Assembly: GCA_013698525.1 (NCBI GenBank)
Contig: JACCSM010000464.1
Span: forward strand, 1-6,184
Direction: 5' to 3'
Length of the DNA: 6,184 bases
From: Rubrobacteraceae bacterium
Lineage (GTDB): Bacteria; Actinomycetota; Rubrobacteria; Rubrobacterales; Rubrobacteraceae
Shown: one piece after another, positions 1 through 4,660 of the stretch
Layout: every line of letters starts with the position of its first letter
Numbering within the stretch: position 1 is the first letter of the stretch
Notes under the pieces: generated by a model
The model's input: the letters and a program-made list of their open reading frames with translations, nothing else
Databases searched by the model: none
What the model was told of the DNA's origin: nothing
Made by a program: the position numbers and the translations under genes

Positions 1-779
1 GGCAGCGGTGCGTCGGGGAGGTCGAGCAGCTCGTTACCCCTTTCGTCGCGGAACGTGCGCAACTCCGCTCTCAACTCTTCTACGGGCCGCTTCAATTGCA
101 TCCTGCCCGACCACGTCTGGACATCCCTCGCCGTCGCCGGTCCGAACGCCGCGAGATACTTGAGTACGAGATCACGCGGGTCTTCTGAACCCGAGGGCGA
201 CCTGCCGAGCCACCGCTCGGCGGTAGTAAAGGGCGCCTTCCCTGAGTAGCCCCACACGCCACCCGAAGGGACCTGTACGAGCGGAAGGCTGGTCCTCACC
301 GCATATGCGAGGGCTGATTGGTCCCTGTCCGGTTCGAGCTCAGATAGCAGGGGTCGCAGGTCGGCGAAGGGGTGCGGCTCTCTCTCGAAGTACTCTCTCG
401 CAACCCCGACGAGCCGGTCGACGTCCAGCCCATCCAACCGTTTTCCGGCGATGGAGTTCATGGAGCGGGTGAGCGCCGGCTGCAGGGCGGGACGCAGCAG
501 CAGGTAATCCTCCGCCGTCATGAGGTGCAACGTCGCGCGCATCAGCGTCGCCCTTACTACCTGTTTCTCCTCCATAAGTCGTGTGAGATCCTCCCGCCTG
601 AAGTCCTTGAGGCGGGTCCATAGGCCGACGTAGGGAGGGCTCGTGACCTGGGCCTGGAGGCCGGCCAGGCGCCCTACGGCGTCGAGGACGGGGATAGTCT
701 GCCGGTCAAGCAGCATCTGTCGGGCAAGGGTCGCCCGGTTCAGCTCGCGGAGCGTCAGTACACGATCCGGCGCGCTCAC
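1..779 (-). CDS. Winged-helix DNA-binding protein, AlkZ/AlkX-like (HTH_42 family) DNA glycosylase, C-terminus off window
   Basis: The visible 259 codons begin with a GTG at 777-779 and run off the left edge, so the C-terminal third or so is missing (family members are usually about 350-400 residues). The N-terminus reads LTLRELNRATLARQMLL, followed by AVGRLAGLQAQ at residues 34-44 and PPYVGLWTRL, then VVRATLMRATLHLMTAEDY. This is the standard opening of winged-helix proteins in PF06224 (HTH_42). The QAQ at residues 42-44 matches the Gln-X-Gln catalytic motif described for AlkZ, the glycosylase that unhooks interstrand crosslinks; AlkX/YcaQ has Gln-X-Asp instead. This suggests a base-excision DNA repair enzyme acting on bulky or crosslinked alkylated bases, but many actinobacterial members are uncharacterised, so the substrate is inferred. 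A GGGGAG lies 11 bases before the GTG, slightly far for a ribosome binding site. The start overlaps the stop of a possible leader peptide as GTGA, which would favour translational coupling. Confidence 0.85.
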   Translation of the reverse strand, partial: MSAPDRVLTLRELNRATLARQMLLDRQTIPVLDAVGRLAGLQAQVTSPPYVGLWTRLKDFRREDLTRLMEEKQVVRATLMRATLHLMTAEDYLLLRPALQPALTRSMNSIAGKRLDGLDVDRLVGVAREYFEREPHPFADLRPLLSELEPDRDQSALAYAVRTSLPLVQVPSGGVWGYSGKAPFTTAERWLGRSPSGSEDPRDLVLKYLAAFGPATARDVQTWSGRMQLKRPVEELRAELRTFRDERGNELLDLPDAPL

Positions 780-859
780 CAGGGCAGGGGCTCCCCGTCG
801 CGGAAGAAGCCGCCGGTAACAAGCGCCACCTCCGTAATGCCTCGCTCTTCAGCAGTCAC
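776..859 (-). CDS. Possible 27-codon leader peptide coupled to the AlkZ-like gene
   Basis: A short frame starts with GTG at 857-859, seven bases after AAAGGA, a good ribosome binding site. It ends with TGA at 776-778, overlapping the GTG start of the winged-helix gene by four bases. The peptide begins MTAEERGITEVALVTGG and ends in RDGEPLPW. Its second half has strong G/C third-position preference (about 15 of 17 codons), like the true genes here. A TAGAAT (-10-like) box on the minus strand at 903-908 could serve both frames, but no good -35 is visible. I do not recognise the peptide. It may be a real small protein, a leader whose translation feeds ribosomes into the downstream start, or the leftover tail of a lost gene. 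It may also be chance. Confidence 0.3.
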   Translation of the reverse strand: MTAEERGITEVALVTGGFFRDGEPLPW

Positions 860-976
860 AGATACATCCTTTCGCCCCTCTAATGGACTCTCCGGTCCCC
901 TTATTCTAAGAGCAGCAGAGGTCCTCGCCACCCCGTTCTCACCAGCCTTTGTCGCGCCCTTCTAATAGATAGTCGC

Positions 977-1005
977 GTGACCCCTGTCTTCGCCGGTGCC
1001 ATAAT
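977..1005 (+). promoter_or_regulatory. Candidate sigma-70-type promoter for the rubredoxin-like gene
   Basis: GTGACC at 977-982 (four of six matches to TTGACA) is separated by exactly 17 bases from CATAAT at 1000-1005 (five of six matches to TATAAT). The predicted transcript start near 1012 leaves a short leader that contains the AGAGGAGGAG ribosome binding site at 1021-1030. Confidence 0.5.
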
Positions 1006-1035
1006 GGTCTCTGAGGATACAGAGGAGGAGCGAAA

Positions 1036-1194
1036 ATGACTGACGATACGCACGAGGTGAAGGGCGAGGCCGAGCTCATCAACTGGGCCTGTACGAACTG
1101 CGGCTACCGCGTCGAGGGCGAGCTACCCGAGAAGTGTCCTGACTGCGGTGCCGACAGGGAGATGTTCGACCAGGTGCCTGTGCCGGGTTATTAG
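1036..1194 (+). CDS. Rubredoxin-like (rubrerythrin C-terminal type) small metal-binding protein
   Basis: This 52-residue protein consists of little more than one rubredoxin-like knuckle pair. WACTNCGY spans roughly residues 17-24 and CPDCGADREMF roughly residues 33-43. The four cysteines in CxxC...CxxC pairs, the GY after the first pair, GA after the second, and the following Phe are the signature of rubredoxin-like domains found at the C-terminus of rubrerythrins. They would bind one iron, or zinc. A stand-alone copy without the diiron rubrerythrin half would be a small electron carrier or zinc ribbon, presumably cytoplasmic. The start is firm because AGAGGAGGAG ends five bases before the ATG. 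An acidic N-terminus (TDDTHEVKGEAE) precedes the domain. The next gene starts 71 bases downstream with its own possible promoter, so an operon is not certain. Confidence 0.85.
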   Translation: MTDDTHEVKGEAELINWACTNCGYRVEGELPEKCPDCGADREMFDQVPVPGY

Positions 1195-1219
1195 GTTTCG
1201 GACCTGTTACCTGAAACCT
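1193..1219. repeat. Inverted repeat at the end of the rubredoxin-like gene
   Basis: AGGTTTC at 1193-1199 pairs with GAAACCT at 1213-1219. The stem can extend by a G-T and a G-C pair around a short loop. It overlaps the TAG stop codon of the rubredoxin-like gene. No run of T follows, so it is not a convincing intrinsic terminator. It could protect the 3' end of the mRNA or be an operator. Confidence 0.4.
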
Positions 1220-1250
1220 CGTGGGGCGGTTGTGTCCGGTTCCCGCCTCG

Positions 1251-1256
1251 GATAAT
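1251..1256 (+). promoter_or_regulatory. Candidate -10 box for the membrane-protein gene (possible leaderless transcript)
   Basis: GATAAT matches five of six bases of TATAAT. A weak TTGTGT lies 15 bases upstream at 1230-1235. A transcript would begin around 1263-1266, at or next to the GTG chosen as start of the following gene. That would explain why this GTG has no visible ribosome binding site. The promoter is inferred from the hexamer and position only. Confidence 0.35.
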
Positions 1257-1265
1257 GTACGGCCT

Positions 1266-1694
1266 GTGGACATCGTAACCCTCGCCCAGGTCATAACCTC
1301 GGTGACCAACTTGCTGTTCGTGATCGTGCTCGCCGTCGGCTACTACTTCACCTGGCGGGTAAGCCAGACCACGCTGGAGGAGATGCGGGCTCAGCGCACG
1401 GCGATGGGCCGTCCGCTCGTAATAGTGCAGGAGGACTACGAAAGCCTGCCGGAGCTCGACGTGGCCATCCGCAACGTGAGCGAGGGCGCGGCCAGGGACA
1501 TAGAGTTCGAGTTCTCTGTGCCCATCGAAAGCTCCAACGCCTTCGTCGTCTCGGACCTGCCCTACTTCAAATACGGGCTCGACTTCCTGCCGCCGAACGG
1601 TGAGATCACCTGCTACTGGGACGAGCTAGATTCTCTGCTGCCGTTCCTGGAAGCGAAGGACCTCAGGAACGGCATTCACGTTACCGTCAGATAG
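1266..1694 (+). CDS. Single-pass membrane protein of unknown function, ended by an in-frame amber codon
   Basis: The 142-residue product starts MDIVTLAQVITSV. It has one hydrophobic segment at about residues 6-30 (LLFVIVLAVGYYFTW in its core), followed by a short helix with EEMRAQRTAM. A soluble domain rich in beta-strand follows (PLVIVQEDYE, LDVAIRNVSEGAARDIEFEF). This layout of N-terminal anchor, charged linker and NVSEGAA-type strand is common in actinobacterial hypothetical proteins. No enzyme motif is visible, and the function is unknown. The frame is open upstream to a GTG at 1221. I prefer the GTG at 1266 because it puts the membrane segment at the N-terminus and lies just after a -10-like box, but neither start has a good ribosome binding site. 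The stop, TAG at 1692-1694, interrupts the pattern HVTVR-stop-KDLSGASYRSQW, and coding-like sequence continues in the same frame. The protein is therefore probably truncated relative to its ancestor. Confidence 0.7.
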   Translation: MDIVTLAQVITSVTNLLFVIVLAVGYYFTWRVSQTTLEEMRAQRTAMGRPLVIVQEDYESLPELDVAIRNVSEGAARDIEFEFSVPIESSNAFVVSDLPYFKYGLDFLPPNGEITCYWDELDSLLPFLEAKDLRNGIHVTVR

Positions 1695-1883
1695 AAGGAT
1701 CTCTCAGGCGCCTCGTACCGGAGCCAGTGGAGGCTGAACCCATTCCTCTACAAAGACACCCGACTCGTAAGGCGCAAGGGCATGGGAGACCTCGTGAAAG
1801 CCGTGGAGAGGCTAACACTGAGTAAAGATAGCTGTCCCAGCCAGGCTCCGGTCCCGGAGCGAACCTCAGGCAAGGAATACTGA
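1695..1883 (+). pseudogene. Severed 3' end of the membrane-protein gene, in frame after the amber codon
   Basis: Reading straight on past the TAG in the same frame gives 62 sense codons to a TGA at 1881-1883. It opens KDLSGASYRSQWRLNPFLY, followed by DTRLVRRKGMGDLVKAVERL. This is protein-like, with aromatic/basic alternation and a final amphipathic helix. It joins naturally to the HVTVR before the stop if the stop stood for Tyr (VTVRYKDLSG). No start codon with a ribosome binding site opens this piece on its own. I read it as the original C-terminus, now cut off by a single base change of a TAC or TAT codon. A sequencing error or UAG readthrough are alternatives. The last 15 or so residues look less protein-like and may be a drifted tail. 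Confidence 0.6.
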
Positions 1884-1939
1884 TACCCAATCCGGGTGAA
1901 GGCCAACGGCACGAGGGAACCAGCCATTGCGCACGGGCC

Positions 1940-1977
1940 CACTCCTACGAGTGTATTCCCGCTTTCGCGGGAATGAC
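1940..1977. repeat. REP-type palindrome (ATTCCCGC-TTTC-GCGGGAAT) with an adjoining small hairpin
   Basis: At 1955-1974 an 8-bp perfect stem, ATTCCCGC/GCGGGAAT, closes a TTTC tetraloop. It is followed by GAC, so the minus strand reads GTCATTCCCGCGAAAGCGGG, the well-known dispersed repeat often mistranslated as HSRESGN. One base upstream, CACTC-CTAC-GAGTG (1940-1953) forms a second hairpin. These extragenic palindromes are frequent in proteobacteria. Here one lies in the spacer between the amber-interrupted gene and the CNB operon, which converge on it. It could act as a transcript-end stabiliser or be the trace of a REP-type element. Confidence 0.75.
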
Positions 1978-2044
1978 GTATGGGAGGGCATCGGCGTGCC
2001 CGCACCCCGAACGCGCTCCCGTTCAAGCGGACTCGGTATGACCT

Positions 2045-2076
2045 GCTGAAGTGCTGACTGGCTGAAATGCTTCTCT
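2045..2076. repeat. Degenerate 8-base tandem repeat, copy 1
   Basis: Four units in 8-base phase read GCTGAAGT, GCTGACTG, GCTGAAAT and GCTTCTCT. The same two conserved units, GCTGAAAT and GCTGAAGT, recur in a second spacer at 4725-4740. The last unit touches the stop codon of the CNB gene on the minus strand. Confidence 0.55.
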
Positions 2077-2602
2077 AGAAACCCCAGTCCTGAACAAGCT
2101 GGTCTCTAAAGACGTCTATATCTTCAGATCCCCTGGCAGCCGTATTCTCGAGGCGGGAGATGACCTCGGCGACGGTCTCGTTGGTCGCGGCCATACGTTC
2201 GGCGAGGGTGCGGCCGATCTCGTAGACGAGCTTGCAGGCTGACGGGGAGTCGGCGTCGAGCATCTCGAGGAGTCGGTCCCTGCCAACGCCGTGCGCTTCG
2301 ACCCTCGTCATCGCCTCGACGCTAGCGGCCGCACGAGGTTCGGTGAGGAGGCCCATCTCGCCGACCACGGTCGGTGCCTCGATGGTCGCCAGTCGTTGCC
2401 GACGTCCAGGGAGGACGCTCTTGTGGACCTCGACGGTTCCGGAGGTGATCACATACAGTCGCTCCTCGGGAGATCCCTCATCGAAGATCATCTGCCCAGC
2501 CTCGAAGCTCGCCGGTTCCAATAGATCCTCGAACTCGGTCCGCTCGTCGGCGTCGAGGTGCTTGAAGATCGGTACGTCCCTGAGGTTTGGGGTCTCTCGC
2601 AT
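2075..2602 (-). CDS. Cyclic-nucleotide-binding (CNB) domain protein, ligand-competent copy
   Basis: The 175-residue protein is a CAP-type CNB domain with no helix-turn-helix. LRDVPIFKHLDADER (about residues 7-21) is the N-terminal helical bundle. FEAGQMIFDEGS and LYVITSGTVEV (about 33-59) are the beta-roll. VVGEMGLLTEPRAAASV (about 79-95) is the phosphate-binding cassette. Gly81-Glu82 and Arg90 are the residues that hold the ribose and cyclic phosphate in CAP and PKA, so binding of cAMP or a similar ligand is plausible. After the barrel comes the long C-helix (KLVYEIGRTLAERM), which in CAP makes the dimer, then a short tail ending FRDQLVQDWGF. Without a DNA-binding domain it probably senses a ligand and acts through a partner protein. 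The ATG follows GAGGAG by nine bases. It is the second gene of an operon, 14 bases after the paralogous gene at 2617-3141, and its ribosome binding site abuts that gene's stop codon. Confidence 0.88.
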   Translation of the reverse strand: MRETPNLRDVPIFKHLDADERTEFEDLLEPASFEAGQMIFDEGSPEERLYVITSGTVEVHKSVLPGRRQRLATIEAPTVVGEMGLLTEPRAAASVEAMTRVEAHGVGRDRLLEMLDADSPSACKLVYEIGRTLAERMAATNETVAEVISRLENTAARGSEDIDVFRDQLVQDWGF

Positions 2603-2616
2603 GAAAAGGAACTCCT

Positions 2617-3141
2617 CTACACGGACCAGTCTGTGATCAGCCTGTCGCGGAAGGCCTCCATGTCGGTCTCCCCCTTGCTCTCAAGCTCCCGGATCGCCTC
2701 AACGACCTCCTCGTCCAGGCGCGTAAGCCTCCTCGCGAGGGTGCGGGCGATGCGGTAGGAGAGCTTGAACGCAGCAGGCCTGCCTTCTGCGCCCATGCGC
2801 CTGAAGGTGTCGCGTGGGATCCTTATCGCCTCGACCTCACCAACGGCTCTGACCGTCGCGGACGCCCCGCTCTCCCCGAGAAGTCCTCTCTCCCCAACGA
2901 CCGTCCGCCCGCGCGAGGTATCGATCTCGGCCAGGAGCCTGCTCCTTCCTCCAGGCAATCCCTTTCTGACCTCGACCATGCCAGAGGTGAGCACGAACAG
3001 GCTCCCCTGCTCAGCACCCTCCTCGATGATATTCTCACCGGGGCCGAAGGAGACGGGCTCAGATGCCTCCGCAAACTCTTCCCGCTCCTCTTCGGTCAGG
3101 AACTCGAAGAACCTGACCCCCTGAAGCGTCTCCTCCATCAT
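2617..3141 (-). CDS. Cyclic-nucleotide-binding (CNB) domain protein, copy lacking the phosphate-binding Arg
   Basis: This 174-residue paralogue of the downstream gene has the same layout: GVRFFEFLTEEEREEF helices, FGPGENIIEEGA and LFVLTSGMVEV strands, the cassette VVGERGLLGESGASATV at about residues 81-97, C-helix FKLSYRIARTLARRL, and tail FRDRLITDWSV. It too has no DNA-binding domain. The GE of the cassette is kept (83-84). The PRAA segment that carries the cyclic-phosphate Arg in the sister protein is SGAS here, so Arg is replaced by Gly92. It may therefore bind no cyclic nucleotide, or another ligand, and could serve as a partner in a mixed dimer. The chosen ATG follows AAGGGG by six bases (GGTGATGG spacer). 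A perfect TATAAT lies about 35 bases upstream. It is first in the two-gene operon. Confidence 0.87.
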   Translation of the reverse strand: MMEETLQGVRFFEFLTEEEREEFAEASEPVSFGPGENIIEEGAEQGSLFVLTSGMVEVRKGLPGGRSRLLAEIDTSRGRTVVGERGLLGESGASATVRAVGEVEAIRIPRDTFRRMGAEGRPAAFKLSYRIARTLARRLTRLDEEVVEAIRELESKGETDMEAFRDRLITDWSV

Positions 3142-3175
3142 CCATCACCCCTTCAGCCTCGAAGCCCTGAGCGAG

Positions 3176-3181
3176 ATTATA
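3176..3181 (-). promoter_or_regulatory. Perfect TATAAT -10 box upstream of the CNB operon
   Basis: The minus strand reads GCGTATAATCTCGC here, 34 bases before the ATG at 3141. The sequence at the expected -35 position (ACCACC with 17-base spacing) does not match TTGACA. The promoter would therefore depend on an activator or another sigma factor. The region between this box and 3274 holds nothing else I can identify. Confidence 0.5.
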
Positions 3182-3274
3182 CGCCCGCCGTCACCCCGGG
3201 TGGTATCCCGTGCTCTGTGCGCGAAGCTGTCGAACGATCTCTCGCTTGTCACAGGTTCTCGAAGATTACACGAG

Positions 3275-3516
3275 CTAGCTTCTGCGGCTGTTCACCAGCG
3301 CCACCCCCACCAGGGCGACCGCCCCACCGATTACGGACAGGGCGGAAGGTACCTCGCCCAGCCACAGATAGGCGATCACGATGGCCGACGCACCGAAGAT
3401 GACGGCCGCCGCGACGGCTACCAGAAGGCTGGCATCGGTCCTCGTCTGCACGCTCGTATGGTACTGACCAAGGGGATCGTCTTCACAGAGATCCGTCCCA
3501 GTGCCATCGCCGCCAC
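3275..3516 (-). pseudogene. Decayed C-terminal fragment of an EamA/DMT-family transporter
   Basis: On the minus strand the frame ending at TAG 3275-3277 gives about 52 residues. It contains [20 protein letters not shown], then [15 protein letters not shown] and [15 protein letters not shown]. This is the typical last two membrane helices of an EamA (drug/metabolite) transporter: hydrophobic helix, LGE, then a GG-containing helix ending in basic residues. Upstream, a different frame gives [15 protein letters not shown] (around 3504-3460), which resembles the preceding ALGxxSVVTPLVST helix of the same family. The two pieces are out of register by two bases, and no start or N-terminal half exists: the RlpA-like gene terminator lies immediately upstream. 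I therefore call it a truncated, frameshifted remnant without function. The C-terminal part is well supported; the upstream piece less so. Confidence 0.6.
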
Positions 3517-3546
3517 GTCGAGGTGATCGTAGACCTCACGACGCCC

Positions 3547-3581
3547 AAAAGGAAACGGGCGCGGCAAGAATGCCGCGCCCG
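3547..3581 (-). terminator. Intrinsic terminator of the RlpA-like gene
   Basis: An 11-bp perfect GC-rich stem (3556-3566 with 3571-3581) closes an AGAA/TTCT tetraloop. On the minus strand it is followed directly by TTTCCTTTT (3555-3547). It begins 34 bases after the stop of the RlpA-like gene. On the plus strand the following bases are not T-rich, so termination is mainly leftward. Confidence 0.85.
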
Positions 3582-3615
3582 CTCTCTTGCCTTGCCGGTA
3601 GTTTGGCGAAGATCC

Positions 3616-3981
3616 TTAGTAGTCGAGAACCTCCACATCAACGTAGTCGACGCCGGTGTAGGTAAGCCCTATCTCCTCGGCCGCTGCCGCGGAGAGATCC
3701 AACTCCCTGCCACCCGTGTACGGCCCACGGTCCGTGACCTCGACGACCACAGAGTAGTCCCCGTAAGTCACAAGCAAGTCCGTACCGAAAGGCAGGTACG
3801 GCGACGCCGCCGTGTATTCGGTGTAGGGCTCGAAGACGTCCCCACTCGCCGTCAGGTTACCTTCCAGCCCAGGCCCGTACCAACTCGCCAGCTGGGTGTC
3901 GGCCAGGGCATCATCCTGAAAAGCGGCCAGCGATACGGCGAACGCACCGGCCACCAAGAGCATCTTGAGACAAGACTTCAT
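3616..3981 (-). CDS. Secreted RlpA-like double-psi beta-barrel protein
   Basis: The 121-residue precursor starts MKSCLKMLLVAGAFAVSLAA, a clear signal peptide with probable cleavage after ALA (residue 27). The rest is one RlpA/DPBB domain: LASWYGPGLEGNLTASG (about 31-47), LPFGTDLLVT (63-72), VVVEVTDRGPYTGGRELDLS (78-97) and AAAEEIGL, ending with DVEVL. ASWYG, LPFGT, DRGP and DLS are the conserved anchors. RlpA is a septal lytic transglycosylase in Pseudomonas; short secreted relatives in actinobacteria are thought to act on peptidoglycan. Asp84 of DRGP is present. The His usually found in the AAH-x-xLPFGT segment is Ser60 here (AASPYLPFGT), and the Glu of TAxGE is Asp48. Catalysis is therefore uncertain; it may only bind wall glycan. 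The start is chosen at the ATG four bases after GGAGGGGG. An upstream in-frame start (to 4017) would add 12 charged residues before the signal peptide and has no such site. An intrinsic terminator follows, so it is monocistronic. Confidence 0.88.
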   Translation of the reverse strand: MKSCLKMLLVAGAFAVSLAAFQDDALADTQLASWYGPGLEGNLTASGDVFEPYTEYTAASPYLPFGTDLLVTYGDYSVVVEVTDRGPYTGGRELDLSAAAAEEIGLTYTGVDYVDVEVLDY

Positions 3982-4018
3982 GAGTCCCCCTCCAGATCGC
4001 TTGCACAACAAGCCCAAG

Positions 4019-4046
4019 ACCCTACTACGTTACAACCGAGTTACAA
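4019..4046 (-). promoter_or_regulatory. Candidate promoter of the RlpA-like gene
   Basis: On the minus strand TTGTAA (4046-4041, four of six to TTGACA) is followed after 16 bases by TAGGGT (4024-4019), which fits the loose TANNNT -10 of actinobacteria. The predicted start lies about 30 bases before the ATG. The -35 and spacer coincide with two TTGTAAC repeats. Confidence 0.35.
4029..4046 (-). promoter_or_regulatory. Pair of TTGTAAC direct repeats, probable response-regulator operator
   Basis: TTGTAAC occurs on the minus strand at 4046-4040 and again at 4035-4029, exactly 11 bases apart. A looser third copy (TGTAAC, 4090-4085) lies further upstream. Seven-base direct repeats one helical turn apart are the usual target of OmpR/PhoB-family response regulators. 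In actinobacteria the regulator MtrA, which binds GTAAC-type repeats, controls cell-wall hydrolase genes. Its involvement here is inference from the site and the nature of the downstream gene. Confidence 0.45.
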
Positions 4047-4183
4047 GCCGCTACACAACGTTTCTAGCGTCTATTTGTGAACCAGTTACATGAACGGCGG
4101 ACGCACGGTATGCGGTACCAGCGACGCTTTTTACCTACATGTGGCGGTTTTTGCTATGTGAGGGGAGGTTTGGGCTTCGGGGT

Positions 4184-4624
4184 CTATCGCCCTTCGTCGA
4201 GCGAGCGCCTGCAGCGTTGGATGCGGGCCTCGAACTCGGGGAGCTTGCGGTCTGCGGAGCGTTGGGCTCCGCGGGGCATCTTTCCGCTGGCTGCGAGGTC
4301 TGTGAAGGCCTCACATACTCTGAGGGCTTCGGTGGGATTGTGCCTGCTTTCGTAGACGGAGGCGAGCCGCTCGTAAGGGTGGCTGCCGACGAACTCCTCG
4401 CGGATGCTGATCTCGTAAAGGTTGATGGCCCGCTCGGTGTCGCCGTTGCTGACGGCCAGCTCGGCTTCCTCGTTGCGTTGCATCGCGGCCTCGAAGTTCC
4501 GGAGCGGGTCCTCTTCCGTCCCGATCCTCGCCCTCTCCTCGTCTTCGAGCCCGTAGAGAGGTGACGGCTCGTCCGTGGGCCGATCCGGCCCGCTGAAGAT
4601 GTCCCGCAGACGTCTGAAAACCAA
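4184..4624 (-). CDS. Small TPR-like protein of unknown function
   Basis: The 146-residue protein has a basic, hydrophobic start (MVFRRLRDIFSG), then a polar, probably disordered stretch (about residues 13-42). Two tetratricopeptide-like helix pairs follow: NEEAELAVSNGDTERAINLY (51-70) and HPYERLASVYESRHNPTEAL (82-101). The A-x8-G-D-x3-A-x2-Y spacing and the YERLASVY helix fit TPRs. A highly charged C-terminal helix (residues 110-146, rich in Arg, Lys and Glu) ends the protein. TPRs bind partner proteins; no partner is identified here, and there is no catalytic motif or signal peptide. The start is TTG at 4622-4624, eight bases after GGAGG. A TATACT box lies 28 bases upstream. It is divergent from the S9 peptidase gene across a 172-base spacer. 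No clear terminator is seen after the stop. The 202 bases to the RlpA-like gene start hold only that gene's promoter region. Confidence 0.75.
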   Translation of the reverse strand: MVFRRLRDIFSGPDRPTDEPSPLYGLEDEERARIGTEEDPLRNFEAAMQRNEEAELAVSNGDTERAINLYEISIREEFVGSHPYERLASVYESRHNPTEALRVCEAFTDLAASGKMPRGAQRSADRKLPEFEARIQRCRRSLDEGR

Positions 4625-4651
4625 GTTCTTCCCTCCCGAAACGCTCGCCTG

Positions 4652-4657
4652 AGTATA
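4652..4657 (-). promoter_or_regulatory. Candidate -10 box (TATACT) of the TPR-like gene
   Basis: The minus strand reads CTGTATACTCAGG. The -35 position falls inside the 34-base palindrome at 4661-4694 and does not resemble TTGACA, so whatever binds the palindrome would sit on the polymerase site. Confidence 0.4.
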
Positions 4658-4660
4658 CAG

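Noticed and set aside
340..623. Overlapping frames on both strands (340-621 minus, 372-623 plus)
   Set aside because: They are shadows of the AlkZ-like gene, whose family motifs are unmistakable in its own frame; the shadow peptides are Arg/Pro/Gly-rich and without motifs.
1193..1219. Intrinsic terminator after the rubredoxin-like gene
   Set aside because: The stem is only 7-9 bp, overlaps the stop codon and has no T-tract; kept only as an inverted repeat.
1748..2026. Minus-strand 92-codon frame containing RHSRESGNT
   Set aside because: The HSRESGN string is the classic false translation of the ATTCCCGC REP palindrome; the rest is antisense to the severed gene end.
2765..3124. Plus-strand 119-codon frame, Ser/Pro-rich
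   Set aside because: It is antisense to the CNB gene at 2617-3141, has skewed composition and no ribosome binding site.
3523..4080. Plus-strand 185-codon frame
   Set aside because: It runs through the intrinsic terminator and antisense to the signal peptide and DPBB domain of the RlpA-like gene; it is Arg-rich and motif-free.
4090..4161. Plus-strand 23-codon frame starting MNGGRTVCG
   Set aside because: It has no ribosome binding site and no terminator or neighbour logic; its codons lack the G/C third-position preference of the true genes.
4018..4183. c-di-AMP (ydaO-type) riboswitch ahead of the RlpA-like gene
   Set aside because: Such riboswitches often precede wall hydrolase genes in actinobacteria, but I could not find their conserved core in this leader, and the likely transcript leader is too short.
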